Source: Propionibacteriaceae bacterium (GTDB lineage: Bacteria > Actinomycetota > Actinomycetes > Propionibacteriales > Propionibacteriaceae). Taken from it: DNA of 8,318 bases. Below, piece by piece: positions 7,004-8,318 of this stretch (position 1 is the stretch's first letter; each line of letters begins with the position of its first letter). Location of the stretch: NCBI GenBank assembly GCA_031265725.1, contig JAISCH010000025.1:1-8318 (forward strand), written 5' to 3'. The notes below the pieces were generated by a model. That model saw only the letters and a program-made list of their open reading frames with translations. It was not told the DNA's origin and ran no database searches. Both the position numbers and the translations under genes were made by a program.

Positions 7004-7440
7004 TCGCCCGTAGCCTCGTATTCACAGACGCGATCGACTTTGGGGCCAGAGCGGGAATTCGGGTCGTAGCTCACCGAAAGGTACTTGCGCAACAATTCTT
7101 GGGCCAACACCGCGCCGATAACCTGCTGTCCGAAAGTGACGATATTCGCGTTGTTGGAAAGCTGTGCTCGCTCCGCCTGGTAGACGTCGTGGATATTCGC
7201 CGCATATGCGCCCGGCACTTTATTGGCCGCGATGCTCACTCCGATTCCCGTTCCGCAAACCAGCACCCCCCGGTCGTGTTTGCCAGCGGCCACATCGGTG
7301 GCGACGGCGATAGCGACATTCGCATAGATCGGGTCGTCGCTGCCGTAGTCGGTCACCTCATGGCCCAGCGACTTGGTGAATTCCAACAGATGTTGCTTCA
7401 GCTCGGCAGCATTCGGGTCGCATCCAAAAGCGATTTTCAT
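7000..7440 (-). CDS. RpiB/LacA/LacB-family sugar-phosphate isomerase, divergent
   Basis: 146 residues, usual family length. The start MKIAFGCD and the signature VCGTGIGVSIAANKVPGAYAA (split 61-70 and 71-81) place it in the family; Cys62 is the catalytic thiol of RpiB enzymes. Compared with E. coli RpiB as recalled, His10 is Pro9 (GCDPN), His99 is Ser95 (QLSNNAN), and Arg137 aligns with Lys134, while Arg133 aligns with Arg130. The residues that open the ribose ring and part of the phosphate site therefore differ, so simple ribose-5-phosphate isomerase activity is doubtful. An open-chain tetrose or a modified sugar would fit better (inference). It is the first gene of an operon with a split transketolase and starts behind a good promoter and ribosome site. 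The family is sure and the substrate open. Confidence 0.92.
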   Translation of the reverse strand: MKIAFGCDPNAAELKQHLLEFTKSLGHEVTDYGSDDPIYANVAIAVATDVAAGKHDRGVLVCGTGIGVSIAANKVPGAYAANIHDVYQAERAQLSNNANIVTFGQQVIGAVLAQELLRKYLSVSYDPNSRSGPKVDRVCEYEATGE

Positions 7441-7444
7441 TGAT

Positions 7445-7450
7445 CTCCCT
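7445..7450 (-). promoter_or_regulatory. Ribosome binding site of the isomerase gene
   Basis: Read on the - strand this is AGGGAG, 4 nt before the ATG at 7440-7438. It supports the start chosen for the isomerase. Confidence 0.65.
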
Positions 7451-7510
7451 TGTCCTTTGTGGAGTTCAAGCCTCCAAGCTGCCCTCCATCTTGCCTGAAT
7501 GACCGCAAAG

Positions 7511-7525
7511 AAGTTGATTGAACTT
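7511..7525. promoter_or_regulatory. Inverted repeat at the operon start site, candidate operator
   Basis: AAGTT and AACTT flank the 5-nt spacer GATTG. The repeat covers about +1 to +15 of the predicted isomerase transcript, a classic place for repression. The divergent GntR-type regulator is the likeliest binder; this is inference. It overlaps one copy of a longer motif repeated elsewhere in this intergenic region. Confidence 0.5.
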
Positions 7526-7535
7526 GTATAGGAGA
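7516..7535 (+). repeat. Motif copy A: GATTGA-N5-TATAG-GAGA
   Basis: This copy reads GATTGA, five bases, TATAG, GAGA on the + strand. It overlaps the -10 box and start site of the isomerase promoter. Two further copies lie on the opposite strand at 7627-7668. Confidence 0.5.
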
Positions 7536-7561
7536 CTAGGCAGGACTGGCCGCCGTGTCAA
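7533..7561 (-). promoter_or_regulatory. Promoter of the isomerase/split-transketolase operon
   Basis: On the - strand a perfect TTGACA (7561-7556) is followed after exactly 17 nt by TAGTCT (7538-7533), a TAnnnT -10 box as used by actinobacterial vegetative sigma factors. Transcription would start near 7526, giving a leader of about 85 nt before the isomerase ATG. An inverted repeat lies directly on the likely start site. Confidence 0.7.
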
Positions 7562-7605
7562 CCAATCTCATCGCTGCCTAACCTGGTGATTCAATGGTAA
7601 TGCGG

Positions 7606-7692
7606 TCGTTCCCTCCTTCCTCCCCTTCTCCTATCCCGAACTCAATCCTCTCTATACCAAACTCAATCTCTCTCCCTCGTCTTTCTCTCCCC
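7606..7692. other. Pyrimidine-rich tract
   Basis: 72 of 87 bases on the + strand are C or T, including an unbroken run of 24 (7609-7632) and one of 13 (7680-7692). The composition breaks sharply with the surrounding sequence and is not explained by a gene. It holds the tandem repeat at 7627-7668. It could favour unusual DNA structure, act as an upstream promoter element, or be an expanded simple-sequence stretch. Confidence 0.6.
7627..7668 (-). repeat. Motif copies B and C: abutting tandem 21-bp repeat
   Basis: Two units, 7627-7647 and 7648-7668, directly abut and match at 15 of 21 positions, with an unbroken shared 9-mer AACTCAATC (7639-7647 and 7660-7668 on the + strand). On the - strand both read GATTGA-GTT(C/T)GG-(G/T)ATAG. 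The 21-bp period is two turns of the helix, so proteins bound to both units would sit on the same DNA face. They lie about 65 to 110 nt upstream of the isomerase -35 box. Confidence 0.55.
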
Positions 7693-7712
7693 AAGTTAAG
7701 CTCCGCGAAAAG

Positions 7713-7790
7713 TGGGACAAACTCGGACCCAGTTGTGGCGTGGAGTGGTAATTGGCCGGGAAGGGCGCGACTTGCTTTGAATTTGTCCCA
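7713..7790. promoter_or_regulatory. Widely spaced inverted pair TGGGACAAA / TTTGTCCCA
   Basis: A 9-bp element at 7713-7721 is repeated inverted at 7782-7790, centres 69 bp apart. The 7-mer TGGGACA within it also forms the outer arm of the palindrome before the LacI-family gene (2962-2968, inverse at 2946-2952). Here the arms point apart rather than together. It lies in the leader of the GntR-type gene. Its regulatory role is a guess. Confidence 0.35.
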
Positions 7791-7856
7791 TTTGCTGCTG
7801 GGCACGGATCGCGCACTGGCCGGTGACCGCAAATGGCTAGTACGACGGTCAAGGCA

Positions 7857-7862
7857 TAGACT
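7857..7862 (+). promoter_or_regulatory. Possible -10 box for a leaderless GntR-type transcript
   Basis: TAGACT fits TAnnnT and ends 6 nt before the GTG start at 7869. No purine-rich ribosome site lies at the right distance (nearest AAGG at 7851-7854, 14 nt away). Leaderless messages starting with GTG are common in actinobacteria, so the message may begin at the start codon. No good -35 is visible. Confidence 0.35.
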
Positions 7863-7868
7863 TCGCTT

Positions 7869-8318
7869 GTGACTGATCCGGTTCTGCAAAAGAACAGTCC
7901 CAAACCGCTTTATGTGCAGCTTGAGGAATTGCTGCGAGCGGAGATTGTGGGCGGCGCTTACGGCTTGAATGGGATGATCCCATCCGAGTTGGAGTTGTCG
8001 CGCCGTTTCAGCATCAGCCGGATGACCGCCCGAGCCGTCGTCACCCAACTGGTGAACGAAGGCCTGCTGCATCGCGTCCAAGGCAAGGGCACTTTTGTCG
8101 TGGAGCCGAAGATCGAGGCCCGTTCCTTGGCCTATCAGGGCATCCGGGAGCAACTTGAGGCGATGGGATATTCCACCACCACTGAATTGCTCGAATTCAA
8201 GGACGTTCCCGCTGACTCAAGGTTGGCGAAAATACTCGGCGTGCCTTTGGGGGAGCCGTTGCATTTCGTCAAACGGCTGCGCAGCGTGGACGATGTGCCC
8301 ATCTCGCTGCACCTGAGC
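7869..8318 (+). CDS. GntR-family regulator, HutC subfamily (partial, 3' end outside window)
   Basis: The first 150 codons are present and the frame is open to the right end. The start is GTG at 7869, since an in-frame TAG lies at 7857-7859 and the protein must begin before KPLYVQLEELLRAEI (12-26), the first helix of the GntR winged domain. The recognition part is PSELELSRRFSISRMTARAVVTQL (split 38-50 and 51-61), followed by EGLLHRVQGKGTFV (64-77), all hallmarks. From about residue 95 the UTRA effector domain of the HutC subfamily begins (EAMGYSTTTELLEF, LGVPLGEPLHFVKRLRSVDDVPIS). Such regulators usually bind a sugar phosphate or similar small molecule. It is divergent from the isomerase/transketolase operon and is the prime candidate to control it. 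The ribosome site is poor. Confidence 0.93.
   Translation, partial: MTDPVLQKNSPKPLYVQLEELLRAEIVGGAYGLNGMIPSELELSRRFSISRMTARAVVTQLVNEGLLHRVQGKGTFVVEPKIEARSLAYQGIREQLEAMGYSTTTELLEFKDVPADSRLAKILGVPLGEPLHFVKRLRSVDDVPISLHLS

Larger units (their letters stand above)
7441..7868. other. Divergent control region between isomerase operon and GntR-type gene
   Basis: This 428-nt stretch carries no supported gene. From left to right it holds the isomerase ribosome site (7445-7450), an inverted repeat on the start site (7511-7525), the - strand promoter (7533-7561), a pyrimidine-rich tract with a tandem 21-bp repeat (7606-7692), an inverted pair (7713-7790) and a possible -10 box for the GntR gene (7857-7862). 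Its length and density of repeats suggest control by more than one protein. Confidence 0.7.

Noticed and set aside
7627..7668. Tandem 21-bp repeat considered as a CRISPR-like array or transposon end
   Set aside because: Just two imperfect units with no spacers, no terminal inverted repeats and no transposase nearby.
7594..7872. 92-codon + strand reading frame whose stop overlaps the GntR start as GTGA
   Set aside because: The 4-nt overlap looks like coupling, but the product is low-complexity Ser/Pro/Leu/Ile made from the pyrimidine repeats, no ribosome site precedes it, and it runs through the repeat elements. A peptide is not excluded but is not supported.
7578..8153. 191-codon - strand reading frame
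   Set aside because: It runs antisense through the clear GntR-family coding sequence and the repeat region, shows no recognisable domain, and is a GC-rich shadow frame.

Overview
The window looks like an accessory carbohydrate-use region from an actinobacterium. The grounds are a GC-rich sequence (by eye about 60%, not extreme), dense short-spaced genes, GGAGG-type ribosome sites, TAnnnT-type -10 boxes, and LacI and GntR regulators next to sugar genes. The genus cannot be fixed from the sequence; a moderate-GC actinobacterium is a guess.

Left block, + strand (1-4035): the 3' end of a sugar ABC-transporter permease (MalG type), an alpha-L-rhamnosidase of family GH78 without a signal peptide, and a LacI-type repressor. 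The repressor has its own promoter, preceded by a perfect 23-bp palindrome (2946-2968) that is a strong operator candidate. The simplest reading is import of a small rhamnose-bearing glycoside, cleavage in the cytoplasm, and control by the LacI protein.

Right block, - strand (7440 down to 4048): a compact operon of an RpiB/LacAB-type sugar-phosphate isomerase followed by the N-terminal and C-terminal halves of a split transketolase. Both junctions are 4-nt ATGA overlaps. After a 179-nt gap comes a Gfo/Idh/MocA oxidoreductase of the dihydrodiol-dehydrogenase-like type, which meets lacI tail to tail with only 12 nt between stops. The isomerase lacks two histidines and one arginine expected of a true ribose-5-phosphate isomerase, so the operon probably acts on an unusual tetrose or pentose, or a modified sugar, rather than the housekeeping pentose-phosphate pathway.

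Divergent control region (7441-7868): it holds a good promoter for the isomerase operon (TTGACA, 17 nt, TAGTCT), an inverted repeat on its likely start site, three copies of a GATTGA-N5/6-(T/G)ATAG motif (one over the start site, two abutting copies within an 87-nt pyrimidine-rich tract), and a wide inverted pair of TGGGACAAA. A HutC-subfamily GntR regulator then begins at a GTG (7869) and runs off the right end. It is the obvious candidate to control the isomerase/transketolase operon.

The most interesting parts are the unusual isomerase with the split transketolase (a possible undescribed or sulfo-, apio- or tetrose-sugar route) and the repeat architecture of the divergent control region. 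No mobile elements, CRISPR arrays, or tRNA or rRNA genes were seen.
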